Positions 45,256 through 54,701 of a DNA stretch of 64,000 nt are shown piece after piece; position 1 is the first letter of the stretch, and every line of letters begins with the position of its first letter. Source of the DNA: Pseudomonas sp. BBP2017 (GTDB lineage Bacteria > Pseudomonadota > Gammaproteobacteria > Pseudomonadales > Pseudomonadaceae); assembly GCF_003024385.1 (NCBI RefSeq), contig NZ_PVZN01000005.1, forward strand, positions 1 through 64,000. The letters are read 5' to 3'. The translations under genes were made by a program, and so were the position numbers. The notes under the pieces are model-generated. The model was given only the letters and a program-made list of their open reading frames with translations, was not told the DNA's origin and did not search any database.

Positions 45256-47046
45256 ATGCGCCGCCTGCTTTGCCTAGTTTTCCTGCTTCTGGCCCTGCCC
45301 GCCGTCGGCGCCGGCCTGCTCGACAACCGTCCCAGCGCCACCCTGGGCGCCTCGTCGCTGAACAACAGTGCCGACTTCCTGCCGGTGCACGAAGCATTCA
45401 AACTCAGCGTGATTCAGAGCAATGCGCAAACCATCAAGCTGCGCTTCGTCGCTGCTGATGGCTATTACCTGTATCGCCATCGCTTGCATTTTCGTACCGA
45501 ACCGGCCGACATCGCCCTGGGCACTGCACAGATCCCACCAGGCGAAGCCAAGCACGACGAGTTCTTCGGCGACGTCGAGGTCTACCACGGCATCCTCGAC
45601 ATCGACATCCCGCGCCCGGCCAATGACTCACGCGCCTTCACCCTGCTGGTGGGTTACCAGGGCTGTGCCGATAAAGGCTTGTGCTACCCGCCGGAAACCG
45701 AGCGCCTGAGTATCGACGGCAACAGTGTCGCTTCAGCCAGCAATGCACCAGGAATAACGGCAAAGGTCTGGACCTGGAAAGAATTGCTGCTGTTCTTTCT
45801 CGCCGGTGTCGGCCTGACGTTCACCCCTTGCGTGCTGCCGATGCTGCCGATCCTCTCCGGTGTGGTCCTGCGTGGCCAGGTCGGTGGCCTGCGCGGCTTC
45901 AGCCTATCGCTGGCTTACGTGCTGCCGATGGCGGCCTGCTTCGCCCTGCTCGGCGCACTGATGGGCCTGTTCGGCGCAGGCATGAACCTGCAGGCACGCC
46001 TGCAGTCAGCCTGGGTGCTAGTGCCGTTCTCGCTGTTTTTCGTCCTGTTTGCCCTGGCGATGTTCGGCCTGTTCGAATTGAAGCTGCCTCATGCCATCAG
46101 CCATCGTCTGGAGCGCCTGGTCGGCCAGACCAAAGGCGGTTCGCTGCTCGGCGCGGCAATTCTCGGAGTGTTCTCAAGCTTGCTGGTATCGCCCTGTGTG
46201 TCGGCACCGTTAGCCGGCGCGCTGCTGTATATCAGCGCCAGTGGTGATGCCCTGGGTGGCGCGTTGAAACTGTTTACTCTGGGCCTGGGCATGGGTGCCC
46301 CATTGCTGCTGGTGGCCACCGGTGGTGCAGCCTGGTTGCCAAAAAGCGGCCCTTGGCTGGTGACGGTGAAGAATGCAATTGGCGTACTGCTGCTGGGCCT
46401 GGCTATCGGCCTGCTTAGCCGGGTTTTGCCCGGGCAGGTCACACTGTTGCTGGTGGGCCTGTTGAGTGCGGGTGTGGCGGTATTCCTCGGCGCCCTGGAG
46501 TTCACGGTGAAAACCACCCTGCAGCGTCTGGCGCAATTGCTCGGCCTGTTGCTGCTGGTCTACGCCCTGGCCTGCTGGTTTGGCGTACTGAGCGGCCAGA
46601 CCGACCCGCTGCGCCCGTTGCCTCGGGCCGTCGTATCAAATGGTGCGAGCAACGCCCAGACCAAGTCCGAAAGCACCTGGCAGACCGTAACCACCCCCGC
46701 CGCGCTGGACAATGCCCTGGCCCAGGCCAAGGCCGATGGACAACCGGTGGTACTGGACTGGTATGCCGACTGGTGCATCAGTTGCAAGGTCATCGAGCAC
46801 GAGGTACTGAGCGCCCCTGCAGTCCAGCGTCAGCTTGAGGGCTACAAATTGCTGCGCTTCGATATCACCGAAAGCAACGCCGAACAGCGCGCCCTGCTCG
46901 ACCGCTATCAGCTGTTCGGTCCGCCTGCGCTGTTGTTCTTTGCCGCGAACGGCAGCGAAAAAACCGGCGTTCGCGTGGTAGGTGAGACAAACGCCGGCGA
47001 ATTTGCCGAGCATCTGACGCGCATTCGCGCCGAACTGGGTCTATAA
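45256..47046 (+). CDS. dsbD: thiol:disulfide interchange protein DsbD
   Basis: A 596-residue inner-membrane protein moving electrons from cytoplasmic thioredoxin to the periplasm. Signal peptide MRRLLCLVFLLLALPAVGAG. N-terminal alpha domain with the Cys pair in YQGCADKGLCYPP. Central eight-helix domain with its cysteines in TFTPCVLPMLP and VSPCVSAPLAG. C-terminal thioredoxin-like domain with WYADWCISCK. The ATG at 45256 is chosen because the signal peptide begins there; a frame from 45193 runs through the REPIN. It equals PA4845 (dipZ). Confidence 0.95.
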   Translation: MRRLLCLVFLLLALPAVGAGLLDNRPSATLGASSLNNSADFLPVHEAFKLSVIQSNAQTIKLRFVAADGYYLYRHRLHFRTEPADIALGTAQIPPGEAKHDEFFGDVEVYHGILDIDIPRPANDSRAFTLLVGYQGCADKGLCYPPETERLSIDGNSVASASNAPGITAKVWTWKELLLFFLAGVGLTFTPCVLPMLPILSGVVLRGQVGGLRGFSLSLAYVLPMAACFALLGALMGLFGAGMNLQARLQSAWVLVPFSLFFVLFALAMFGLFELKLPHAISHRLERLVGQTKGGSLLGAAILGVFSSLLVSPCVSAPLAGALLYISASGDALGGALKLFTLGLGMGAPLLLVATGGAAWLPKSGPWLVTVKNAIGVLLLGLAIGLLSRVLPGQVTLLLVGLLSAGVAVFLGALEFTVKTTLQRLAQLLGLLLLVYALACWFGVLSGQTDPLRPLPRAVVSNGASNAQTKSESTWQTVTTPAALDNALAQAKADGQPVVLDWYADWCISCKVIEHEVLSAPAVQRQLEGYKLLRFDITESNAEQRALLDRYQLFGPPALLFFAANGSEKTGVRVVGETNAGEFAEHLTRIRAELGL

Positions 47047-47219
47047 CTTCTTCTGGCCGCTGAAAAGCTATCATCGATGACCGAATTTGATAAATTAGTC
47101 ACATATTTGGCGTGAATCTCGGTCATCGTGCTGGCTATTGCGGGCAACTGGACACTGCCCGCCGGTTTACGGCATAGTCGCCGTGCAACGTTTGTGCCTA
47201 ACGATAAAAGGAACCACAG

Positions 47220-47672
47220 ATGGCTACGCTACTGGTGCTGCACGGCCCCAACCTGAACCTGCTCGGCACCCGCGAGCCGGGCGTCTATGGCGCCGTCACC
47301 CTGGCCCAGATCAACCAGGACCTGGAGCAGCGCGCCCGTGCTGCCGGCCATCACCTGCAGTACCTGCAAAGCAATGCCGAGTATGAATTGATCGACCGTA
47401 TCCATGCCGCGCGCGGCGAAGGGGTCGACTTCATTCTGATCAATCCGGCGGCTTTCACGCATACAAGTGTCGCATTACGTGACGCATTGCTGGCAGTGAG
47501 CATCCCATTCATCGAAGTGCACCTGTCCAACGTGCACAAGCGTGAACCTTTTCGCCATCACTCCTACTTTTCCGATGTCGCTGTAGGGGTGATCTGCGGC
47601 CTGGGCGCCAGCGGTTACCGCTTGGCCCTGGAGTCTGCCCTGGAACACCTGGCTGCTAACGCAAAGCCCTGA
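47220..47672 (+). CDS. aroQ: type II 3-dehydroquinate dehydratase
   Basis: A 150-residue shikimate-pathway enzyme, dehydrating 3-dehydroquinate to 3-dehydroshikimate. Family landmarks are [16 protein letters not shown], the catalytic Tyr in [40 protein letters not shown] and [18 protein letters not shown] lies upstream. It precedes accBC, the same order as in P. aeruginosa. Confidence 0.96.
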   Translation: MATLLVLHGPNLNLLGTREPGVYGAVTLAQINQDLEQRARAAGHHLQYLQSNAEYELIDRIHAARGEGVDFILINPAAFTHTSVALRDALLAVSIPFIEVHLSNVHKREPFRHHSYFSDVAVGVICGLGASGYRLALESALEHLAANAKP

Positions 47673-47770
47673 TGACGAGAACCTGGCCTACGGGCCGGGG
47701 CTCACAAGAAACGTTTGCTAACACGTTTTTATATTTACGCCCCTGACCGAACCTTGGGAGTTGATGATTA

Positions 47771-48226
47771 ATGGATATCCGTAAAGTCAAGAAACTGATC
47801 GAACTGCTGGAAGAGTCTGGCATCGACGAGCTGGAGATCAAGGAAGGCGAGGAATCCGTACGGATCAGCCGTCACAGCAAGACCCCGGCCCAACAGTACT
47901 ACGCGCCGGCGCCAGTTGCCGCCGCTGCTCCAGTAGCTGCTCCAGCCGCCGCACCTGCTGCTGCCGAAGCGCCAGCCGCGCCAAAACTGAACGGCACCGT
48001 TGCCCGTTCACCAATGGTCGGCACCTTCTACCGCAAAGCCTCGCCATCCTCGCCAGCCTTCGTTGAAGTCGGCCAGACCGTGAAGAAAGGCGACACCCTG
48101 TGCATCGTCGAAGCCATGAAGATGATGAACCACATCGAAGCTGAAACCAGCGGTGTGATCGAATCCATCCTGGTAGAAGACGGTCAGCCGGTTGAGTTCG
48201 ACCAGCCGCTGTTCACCATCGTTTGA
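47771..48226 (+). CDS. accB: biotin carboxyl carrier protein of acetyl-CoA carboxylase
   Basis: A 151-residue BCCP. It has an N-terminal dimerisation segment ([20 protein letters not shown]), an Ala/Pro-rich linker (about 45-75) and a C-terminal biotinyl domain with the biotinylated lysine in EAMKMMN and the thumb-like loop [10 protein letters not shown]. It carries CO2 from AccC to AccAD in fatty-acid synthesis. GGGAG precedes the ATG. It is cotranscribed with accC, 17 nt downstream. Confidence 0.97.
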   Translation: MDIRKVKKLIELLEESGIDELEIKEGEESVRISRHSKTPAQQYYAPAPVAAAAPVAAPAAAPAAAEAPAAPKLNGTVARSPMVGTFYRKASPSSPAFVEVGQTVKKGDTLCIVEAMKMMNHIEAETSGVIESILVEDGQPVEFDQPLFTIV

Positions 48227-48243
48227 ACCGCGGAGAGCCAACG

Positions 48244-49599
48244 ATGTCTGCGAAGCTGGAAAAAGTCCTGATTGCCAACCGTGGGGAAATTGCCCTGCGG
48301 ATCCTGCGTGCCTGTAAAGAGCTGGGCATCAAGACCGTCGCCGTACACTCCACGGCTGACCGCGAACTGATGCACCTGGGCCTGGCAGACGAGTCGGTCT
48401 GCATCGGTCCGGCTTCGGCCAGCCAGTCCTACCTGCACATTCCGGCGATCATTGCCGCTGCCGAAGTGACCGGCGCTACCGCCATTCACCCAGGCTACGG
48501 CTTCCTCGCGGAAAACGCCGACTTCGCCGAGCAGGTCGAGAACTCCGGCTTTGCCTTCATCGGCCCGAAAGCTGACACCATCCGCCTGATGGGCGACAAG
48601 GTTTCGGCCAAGGACGCGATGATCAAGGCCGGTGTTCCGACCGTGCCGGGCTCCGACGGCCCGCTGCCGGAAGACGAAGAAGAAGCCCTGCGCATTGGCC
48701 GCGAAGTCGGCTACCCCGTGATCATCAAGGCCGCCGGTGGCGGTGGTGGTCGCGGCATGCGCGTTGTGCACAAGGAAGAAGACCTGATCGCTTCGGCCAA
48801 GCTGACCCGCAGCGAAGCCGGTGCGGCGTTCGGCAACCCGATGGTCTACCTCGAGAAGTTCCTGACCAACCCACGTCACGTGGAAGTCCAGGTCCTGTCC
48901 GACGGCCAGGGCAACGCCGTGCACCTGGGTGACCGTGACTGCTCGCTGCAGCGCCGCCACCAGAAGGTTCTGGAAGAAGCGCCAGCACCTGGCATCGACG
49001 AACAAGCCCGTCAGGAAGTCTTCGCCCGCTGTGTCAAGGCGTGCATCGATATCGGCTACCGCGGCGCCGGCACCTTCGAGTTCCTCTACGAAAACGGCCG
49101 TTTCTACTTCATCGAAATGAACACCCGTGTTCAGGTGGAGCACCCGGTTTCGGAGATGGTCACCGGTATCGACATCGTCAAGGAGATGCTCAGCATCGCC
49201 GCTGGCAACAAGCTGTCGTTCACTCAGGATGACGTGGTGATTCGTGGTCACTCGCTGGAGTGCCGGATCAACGCCGAAGACCCGAAGAAGTTCATCCCGA
49301 GCCCAGGCACCGTCAAGCATTTCCACGCCCCAGGCGGCAACGGCGTTCGCGTCGATTCGCACCTGTACAGCGGCTATGCGGTACCGCCGAACTACGACTC
49401 GCTGATCGGCAAGCTGATCACCTACGGCAAAGACCGTGACGAAGCCATGGCCCGCATGCGCAATGCCCTGGACGAGATCGTCGTCGACGGTATCAAGACC
49501 AACATCCCGCTGCACCGCGACCTGGTGCGTGATGAAGGTTTCTGCAAAGGTGGCGTCAACATTCACTATCTGGAACACAAACTGGCTAGCCAGGAGTGA
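48244..49599 (+). CDS. accC: biotin carboxylase subunit of acetyl-CoA carboxylase
   Basis: A 451-residue ATP-grasp enzyme that carboxylates BCCP-biotin. Visible are [16 protein letters not shown], the glycine-rich ATP loop [15 protein letters not shown], catalytic [18 protein letters not shown] and the C-terminal [20 protein letters not shown] lies upstream of the ATG. It ends at a strong terminator. Confidence 0.97.
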   Translation: MSAKLEKVLIANRGEIALRILRACKELGIKTVAVHSTADRELMHLGLADESVCIGPASASQSYLHIPAIIAAAEVTGATAIHPGYGFLAENADFAEQVENSGFAFIGPKADTIRLMGDKVSAKDAMIKAGVPTVPGSDGPLPEDEEEALRIGREVGYPVIIKAAGGGGGRGMRVVHKEEDLIASAKLTRSEAGAAFGNPMVYLEKFLTNPRHVEVQVLSDGQGNAVHLGDRDCSLQRRHQKVLEEAPAPGIDEQARQEVFARCVKACIDIGYRGAGTFEFLYENGRFYFIEMNTRVQVEHPVSEMVTGIDIVKEMLSIAAGNKLSFTQDDVVIRGHSLECRINAEDPKKFIPSPGTVKHFHAPGGNGVRVDSHLYSGYAVPPNYDSLIGKLITYGKDRDEAMARMRNALDEIVVDGIKTNIPLHRDLVRDEGFCKGGVNIHYLEHKLASQE

Positions 49600-49616
49600 T
49601 TTTGGAGTGAAATGAG

Positions 49617-49640
49617 AACCCCGGCCAAGTGCCGGGGTTT
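49617..49640 (+). terminator. accBC terminator
   Basis: AACCCCGGC pairs with GCCGGGGTT around CAAGT, followed by TTTCATTTTT. A classical intrinsic terminator 18 nt after the accC stop; the 3' end of the convergent toxin gene lies 44 bp further. Confidence 0.9.
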
Positions 49641-49683
49641 TCATTTTTATCGGTATGCGCGATGTCACACCCGCCGTTGCCGA

Positions 49684-52600
49684 TCAGGTGACATCAACTA
49701 CCGTGAAAGACTGCTGGTTAATCTCCGACGCAGTTGCCGGCCGCCCCAACGAATCGAGCCAAACCCCTCTGGATCCCTCCCGCAATGGCTCTTTCCGGAA
49801 TCGACTCATAAAGCTCTGAGCCCGCCCTGGCAGGCCTGGCGCATTGAATCGGGCTCTGGCCAGTATCGGACTATAGAGCTCCATCACCAGACTCTGCGGA
49901 GTCTTGTAGACGCTAGTAACCCCGGTTTGCAGGTCCAAAGTCAGGCCATAGGTATTGCCCCAGCAAGAGGAGTACGACCAATGCTCCCAGCTCGGTACCA
50001 AATTATTACGCCGCAGCACGGAGCTGACAGGTCCACCGATATCCGCCCCGGTCAACCAGTCGCCACCGGCCATGACAGTGCGGATCGGCCGGGCGGCATC
50101 GACCGTCCCTAGGCGCGCCAGGACGTCGCGCACCGTGCTTTCGATGAGGCGCCGAATATTGTGATCGAAGTGGATGACCGCCCCGGCTCGAGTGGCAGGG
50201 TTGTACAGGGAGACCACCACACAGGTCTGCGCATTGAGCGAATACAGATAATTGTCCGCTCTATTGGCATTGAAATTGGCCACCACGGCCTCGCCCTGCA
50301 TTGCGCCCCGCTCCGGTACCGGCTGGCCATTGCCGCGGCTGACCTGGCGCAACTGCGTAATCTGTCCAAGGTCCTCCGTCGGGTTTCCACCCCTCACGCC
50401 AGTGTCGTTGCGCACCCAGCGACCATCCGCGGTACGGACGATGGCCTCACGGTGATAACTGTGCGGCCTGTTGGCCTTCACCACACGCAACGTACCATGG
50501 TTTGCGTCCAAGACCACCTTGAAGTACCTGCCACGGTCTCGAACAAAGTATTCGGCGCCGGATTTGTCGCTACGGAACGTCCCTTTCCATACACCGTCTT
50601 CGGTGACCTCCTGCAGATTCCCGGGACGCTCGACGGCCCATTCCTTCCTGAACTTCATCGAGCGTGGTAGCGATGCTGCACGATGACCAGGGCCACGAGG
50701 GGGCACGAGCAGTTCGCGCATCTGATTGAACAGAGGCTTGGCTCCCCGAAGACTTACCCCCGGCACACTGACCACAAGCCCCAACGTCGCCCAGGATGCT
50801 TCCAGCCAATGTGACAGCGCCTTGGCGGAATCACCCTTGGTGTGGGCGATGATAGCCTCGCGTAGGGGCTCGACGACGAAATAGCCGCCCAAAAGGACTG
50901 CAAACGGCGGGAAAACCATGAACAGCGGCAACGAATAGGTGACCCCCTTGAACACCTGTGTTTTGATCACTTCGGCCCGACTGTTGGTCGCGTCATCGAC
51001 ATCAGTCAAGGCGTGCTCAATGTACGCGTCGTACTCTCCGGCTAGCGTGATGACCTGGCGCCCCCCTCGCAAGGCGTCGCGATGTTTGCCACCAGCGGCC
51101 AACGCGATCAACCAGGTGCGAACACGCTCCTGGGCAACCAACGCGACGCGTTTGAGCAGGTAGTCATGCAGCACATCTGCCGCCGCCTGGTTCAGATCCT
51201 CGTAGCGACGGATCAAGATGCCGTCCGGCGCCCCGGGCGTATACACCCAGTCCTGCGCAGTCGCCTGTTCGAAGTAGCGGAATACGTAAGCACCCAGGAC
51301 AGAATGGCCATCGACCGAAAGCCTGAACACACCATCCGTCGATGCAACATCCTCGGCATTGGACGTGACCTTAGGGGCATTAATCGTACGGCCCAGAATC
51401 GCCACCATGCCCGTCAGTCGCTTGAACACCTCAACACTGATCTGCTCGCTACCATGCGCGATGCGCACATCGCGGTACATGGCCCTCTCCAGTGCCTGAG
51501 CAAACAATTGCTGCCGCTTACGATACGCCGGTGAATGCTGGGCCAGGAATTCTGCACGAATAGCGTTGATGTATTTCTCACCCACATAGGCCCGGCGTGC
51601 ATACCTCGCAAGCTCAGCACTTCGCAGTCGGCTCAGGTCTTGCCCGACAGCGGAGCGGACGCCCTTGTTGGGATGGTCGATGCCCGAATTGTCGTCGTAC
51701 CCATAGCAGACCAGATCCACAAGATTGACAACCTGCGATTTGCCGTCGGCCAGCGTCGAACTGTAGTCAATGAGAATGGACTGCGGATCAACGGACTCCT
51801 TGATGTCATTTGCCATCAGGTAGGGCTGGATCGCTTCGCTGATCGTACGCTTTGCAAAATCCTGGAAAGATTCATAGCCGCCCAGTTCCGCTAGAAAAAT
51901 CTTTTCGTAAATGCTGGCTTGCCGAACCTCATATCCAATCGCGCGTCGCTCTTCGATGATCAGCTGGCTGTACCAGCGCGGTGACGTGGATTGCTCGACG
52001 TCGACTTGCCAAGCAGCCAGACGCATGGCCACACCTTGCTCGATACATGCCGCATAACCTTTCGCTTGTTCGCGGACATCCAGATCCAGACGCCATTCGG
52101 ACGGCTTTTGCACAGCTTTGACCATCTGCTCTTCAGCGCTTTTGCGACTGTATTGCGCCAGCTGCCTGAGCAAATACTGACGACCCGACTCGGCTTTCAG
52201 CCAGCCGCCAATCTCTGCGCTGAGCGCGCGTAGCGAAACGAGCTCGATCCACTCCTGACCAGACAACCTGTCCGGAGCATACAGAACCAGCTCTTCAACC
52301 GAACCGGCCTCACCCTCGCGATAGAACAGCAGCAGGTCGCTGCACACACTCTGATTGACAGGCGCTACGGCACACACCTCGACGTCACTGGCTTGGCCCG
52401 CCCATAACGCACTAATTTTTTCGTAGTGCTGCTCACTGAGATGACCGGCACTGCGAGCGACCAGGGCACTGTGCTGCAATCGGCTGTCGTAGACATCGAA
52501 CATCGCCTGCCTGACGTCATCGCGCTGCTGACAGTCGATCAATGACTGAAGGTAACTCGCAGGGGCATCCACCGTTTTCAGTAACTGCCCAACCTGCTCG

Positions 52601-53601
52601 GCAGTTGGCATCCGGTAGTGCTGCACAGGGCCACTGATCTCAAGCGGCAGATACAGCTGCGCGACTTCGATCGGACCTTGCGCCACCACCTCGGTCAGCG
52701 TGAGCTTCTCCTCTTGGGCGCCTTCAACATCTTTCAAACGACGCGTTACATAGATAAGGTCTGGTTCCATCTCGCGATTCAGATGTTCGCGCAAATGGTC
52801 CCGAGCGCAGCGTCGCGCATGAGAATGCAACGATAGCGCATCACCAAGCAGCCCTTGCACATGCTCGCGCGCCCCCTCCTTGACCTCATAACGCTCCTGT
52901 ATCGACGAGCGGGTCGCCTCATCAAGCAATTTCACCCAATCCGGCAAATGCATTCGCCCCAGCTTGTCGATGGCCTTGCGCTCTTGCTGAGAACTGACGG
53001 CGAGCAGGGACGACTGCGTATACCAGGCAGCCTGGTAGGCTTCAATCAGCGCCCGAAGCGCCTCAACCGTCACCCCTTCGAGGCTTTTTGGCTCAAACAA
53101 GGCCCCCAAGGCATCGTGGTGCTCCTTGATACGCTGACGCACCAGCGCGTCATAGGCATCACCGTCGCGCAGCGATGCCGGCCTTGAATGCCAATGACGC
53201 GCAAGGTAATCCTGATAGTGGTTGAGCATCCCGCTCGCCAGACCTTCCACCAGTTGCAACATGGTTTCCCGGCGCTCTTCAGGAATCTCCCGGGGCTTGG
53301 CATCGTCAGGATGCCAGGGCGCGTGCACCTGCGGGTCATAGCCCTGCACCTGGCCACTGATCCGCCGCTGTAGTGCAGCATCAAGCATGTCGCGGATGAA
53401 GCGCGGATCGACATCGTCGCTGTAGTAAGTTCGCAGTTCGACAAGCAAAGACTCTTCAAGCAAGTCCAGGAAAGTGGTTTGGCTGTCCAGCCTGGCCTTG
53501 AATGCGACACTCCATTCATTCAATCGCTCAAGGGCAGGCAGCAGCTGTCTAGCCGGTTCAGTATCGCCCGGCTCGATAACCGGCTCGGTAACGTCGTTCA
53601 T
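49684..53601 (-). CDS. dermonecrotic-toxin-like protein with C-terminal CheD/CNF1-like deamidase domain
   Basis: A 1305-residue protein. Residues about 30-330 are helical and resemble the N-terminal domain of Pseudomonas dermonecrotic-toxin-like (DUF6543-type) proteins (LLEESLLVELRTYYSDDVDP). Two hydrophobic segments (about 886-912 and 932-950) could insert in a membrane. Next comes a beta-rich region typical of these toxins (YFVRDRGRYFKVVLDANHG, about 1010-1050). Residues about 1105-1235 match the CheD pattern: QTCVVVSLYNP, then AVIHFDHN, MAGGDW, GADIGGP and GLTLDLQTGVTSVY. Cys1127 and His1144 are 17 apart, the CheD spacing as I recall it. No signal peptide is seen. The ATG at 53601 has GGAGC upstream; a longer frame to 53784 lacks support. 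It stands alone, with no immunity or secretion gene beside it. Deamidation of a host or competitor glutamine is inferred. Confidence 0.75.
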   Translation of the reverse strand: MNDVTEPVIEPGDTEPARQLLPALERLNEWSVAFKARLDSQTTFLDLLEESLLVELRTYYSDDVDPRFIRDMLDAALQRRISGQVQGYDPQVHAPWHPDDAKPREIPEERRETMLQLVEGLASGMLNHYQDYLARHWHSRPASLRDGDAYDALVRQRIKEHHDALGALFEPKSLEGVTVEALRALIEAYQAAWYTQSSLLAVSSQQERKAIDKLGRMHLPDWVKLLDEATRSSIQERYEVKEGAREHVQGLLGDALSLHSHARRCARDHLREHLNREMEPDLIYVTRRLKDVEGAQEEKLTLTEVVAQGPIEVAQLYLPLEISGPVQHYRMPTAEQVGQLLKTVDAPASYLQSLIDCQQRDDVRQAMFDVYDSRLQHSALVARSAGHLSEQHYEKISALWAGQASDVEVCAVAPVNQSVCSDLLLFYREGEAGSVEELVLYAPDRLSGQEWIELVSLRALSAEIGGWLKAESGRQYLLRQLAQYSRKSAEEQMVKAVQKPSEWRLDLDVREQAKGYAACIEQGVAMRLAAWQVDVEQSTSPRWYSQLIIEERRAIGYEVRQASIYEKIFLAELGGYESFQDFAKRTISEAIQPYLMANDIKESVDPQSILIDYSSTLADGKSQVVNLVDLVCYGYDDNSGIDHPNKGVRSAVGQDLSRLRSAELARYARRAYVGEKYINAIRAEFLAQHSPAYRKRQQLFAQALERAMYRDVRIAHGSEQISVEVFKRLTGMVAILGRTINAPKVTSNAEDVASTDGVFRLSVDGHSVLGAYVFRYFEQATAQDWVYTPGAPDGILIRRYEDLNQAAADVLHDYLLKRVALVAQERVRTWLIALAAGGKHRDALRGGRQVITLAGEYDAYIEHALTDVDDATNSRAEVIKTQVFKGVTYSLPLFMVFPPFAVLLGGYFVVEPLREAIIAHTKGDSAKALSHWLEASWATLGLVVSVPGVSLRGAKPLFNQMRELLVPPRGPGHRAASLPRSMKFRKEWAVERPGNLQEVTEDGVWKGTFRSDKSGAEYFVRDRGRYFKVVLDANHGTLRVVKANRPHSYHREAIVRTADGRWVRNDTGVRGGNPTEDLGQITQLRQVSRGNGQPVPERGAMQGEAVVANFNANRADNYLYSLNAQTCVVVSLYNPATRAGAVIHFDHNIRRLIESTVRDVLARLGTVDAARPIRTVMAGGDWLTGADIGGPVSSVLRRNNLVPSWEHWSYSSCWGNTYGLTLDLQTGVTSVYKTPQSLVMELYSPILARARFNAPGLPGRAQSFMSRFRKEPLREGSRGVWLDSLGRPATASEINQQSFTVVDVT

Positions 53602-53782
53602 TGCGTTGCTCCATGGATTCAAAGAAGCGTCACACTGCGCGATGCCACCTGCGTCAAGGTGGTAAATAATGCTTGCCCCGCGACAAGCACCGGGAACTGT
53701 CCACTTTGCCCTCCACCTGGCGTAAACTGCGCGCTTCGCGCAGCCTTGGGCTGCCCCTGTAGATTTCCCAAAGGTGCCCGCC

Positions 53783-54661
53783 ATGCCTTGGCTGCAAGTA
53801 CGTCTGGCTATCAGCCCGGAACAAGCCGAAACCTATGAAGACGCTCTGCTCGAAGTAGGCGCGGTTTCCGTTACGTTCATGGATGCCGAGGATCAGCCGA
53901 TCTTCGAACCGGACCTCAACACCACCCCGCTGTGGTCGCACACCCACCTGCTGGCGTTATTCGAAGCCGATACCGACGCCGCTGCGGTGTTCGCTCACCT
54001 GCAGTTGCTGACCGGTGCCGCACTACCGGAACACCAGGCCGAGGTCATCGAAGACCAGGACTGGGAACGCAGCTGGATGGACAACTTCCAGCCGATGCGT
54101 TTCGGTCAACGCCTGTGGATCGTACCGAGCTGGCATGCCGCACCGGAGCCTGACGCCGTCAACCTGCTGCTCGACCCGGGCCTGGCGTTCGGTACCGGCA
54201 CCCACCCGACCACCGCCCTGTGCCTGGAATGGCTGGATGGTCAGGACCTGAAAGACACGCACGTGCTCGACTTCGGCTGCGGCTCGGGGATTCTGGCGAT
54301 TGCCGCTCTGCTGCTCGGCGCCCATGAAGCGGTCGGCACCGATATTGATGTGCAAGCCCTGGAAGCTTCTCGCGACAATGCCGGGCGCAATGGCATCGCC
54401 GACGATAAATTTGCCCTGTACCTGCCTGAACACATGCCGGCGATGCAGGCTGATGTGCTGGTTGCCAACATCCTGGCTGGTCCGCTGGTCTCGCTGGCCC
54501 CACAACTGTCCGGGCTGGTGCGCCCGGGTGGCCTGCTGGCACTGTCGGGGATCCTCGCCGAACAGGGCGAAGAGGTCGCAGCGGCCTACGCCAAGGACTT
54601 CGAGCTGGACCCCATTTGCGTTCGTGACGGCTGGGTACGCATCAGTGGTCGCCGCCGTTAA
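53783..54661 (+). CDS. prmA: ribosomal protein L11 methyltransferase
   Basis: A 292-residue enzyme that trimethylates ribosomal protein L11. The N-terminal L11-binding domain begins [20 protein letters not shown]. The SAM-binding motif is [15 protein letters not shown], with the catalytic-site loop [14 protein letters not shown] and the linker [14 protein letters not shown]. The ATG at 53783 follows AAAGG. It is divergent from the toxin gene. Confidence 0.96.
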   Translation: MPWLQVRLAISPEQAETYEDALLEVGAVSVTFMDAEDQPIFEPDLNTTPLWSHTHLLALFEADTDAAAVFAHLQLLTGAALPEHQAEVIEDQDWERSWMDNFQPMRFGQRLWIVPSWHAAPEPDAVNLLLDPGLAFGTGTHPTTALCLEWLDGQDLKDTHVLDFGCGSGILAIAALLLGAHEAVGTDIDVQALEASRDNAGRNGIADDKFALYLPEHMPAMQADVLVANILAGPLVSLAPQLSGLVRPGGLLALSGILAEQGEEVAAAYAKDFELDPICVRDGWVRISGRRR

Positions 54662-54701
54662 CTGCGCCTAGAATAACTATCTGTATAACCCGGACCGCCG
54701 C

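Noticed and set aside
48184..49668. 494-codon minus-strand open frame
   Set aside because: Antisense to accC; accC is supported by intact ATP-grasp motifs.
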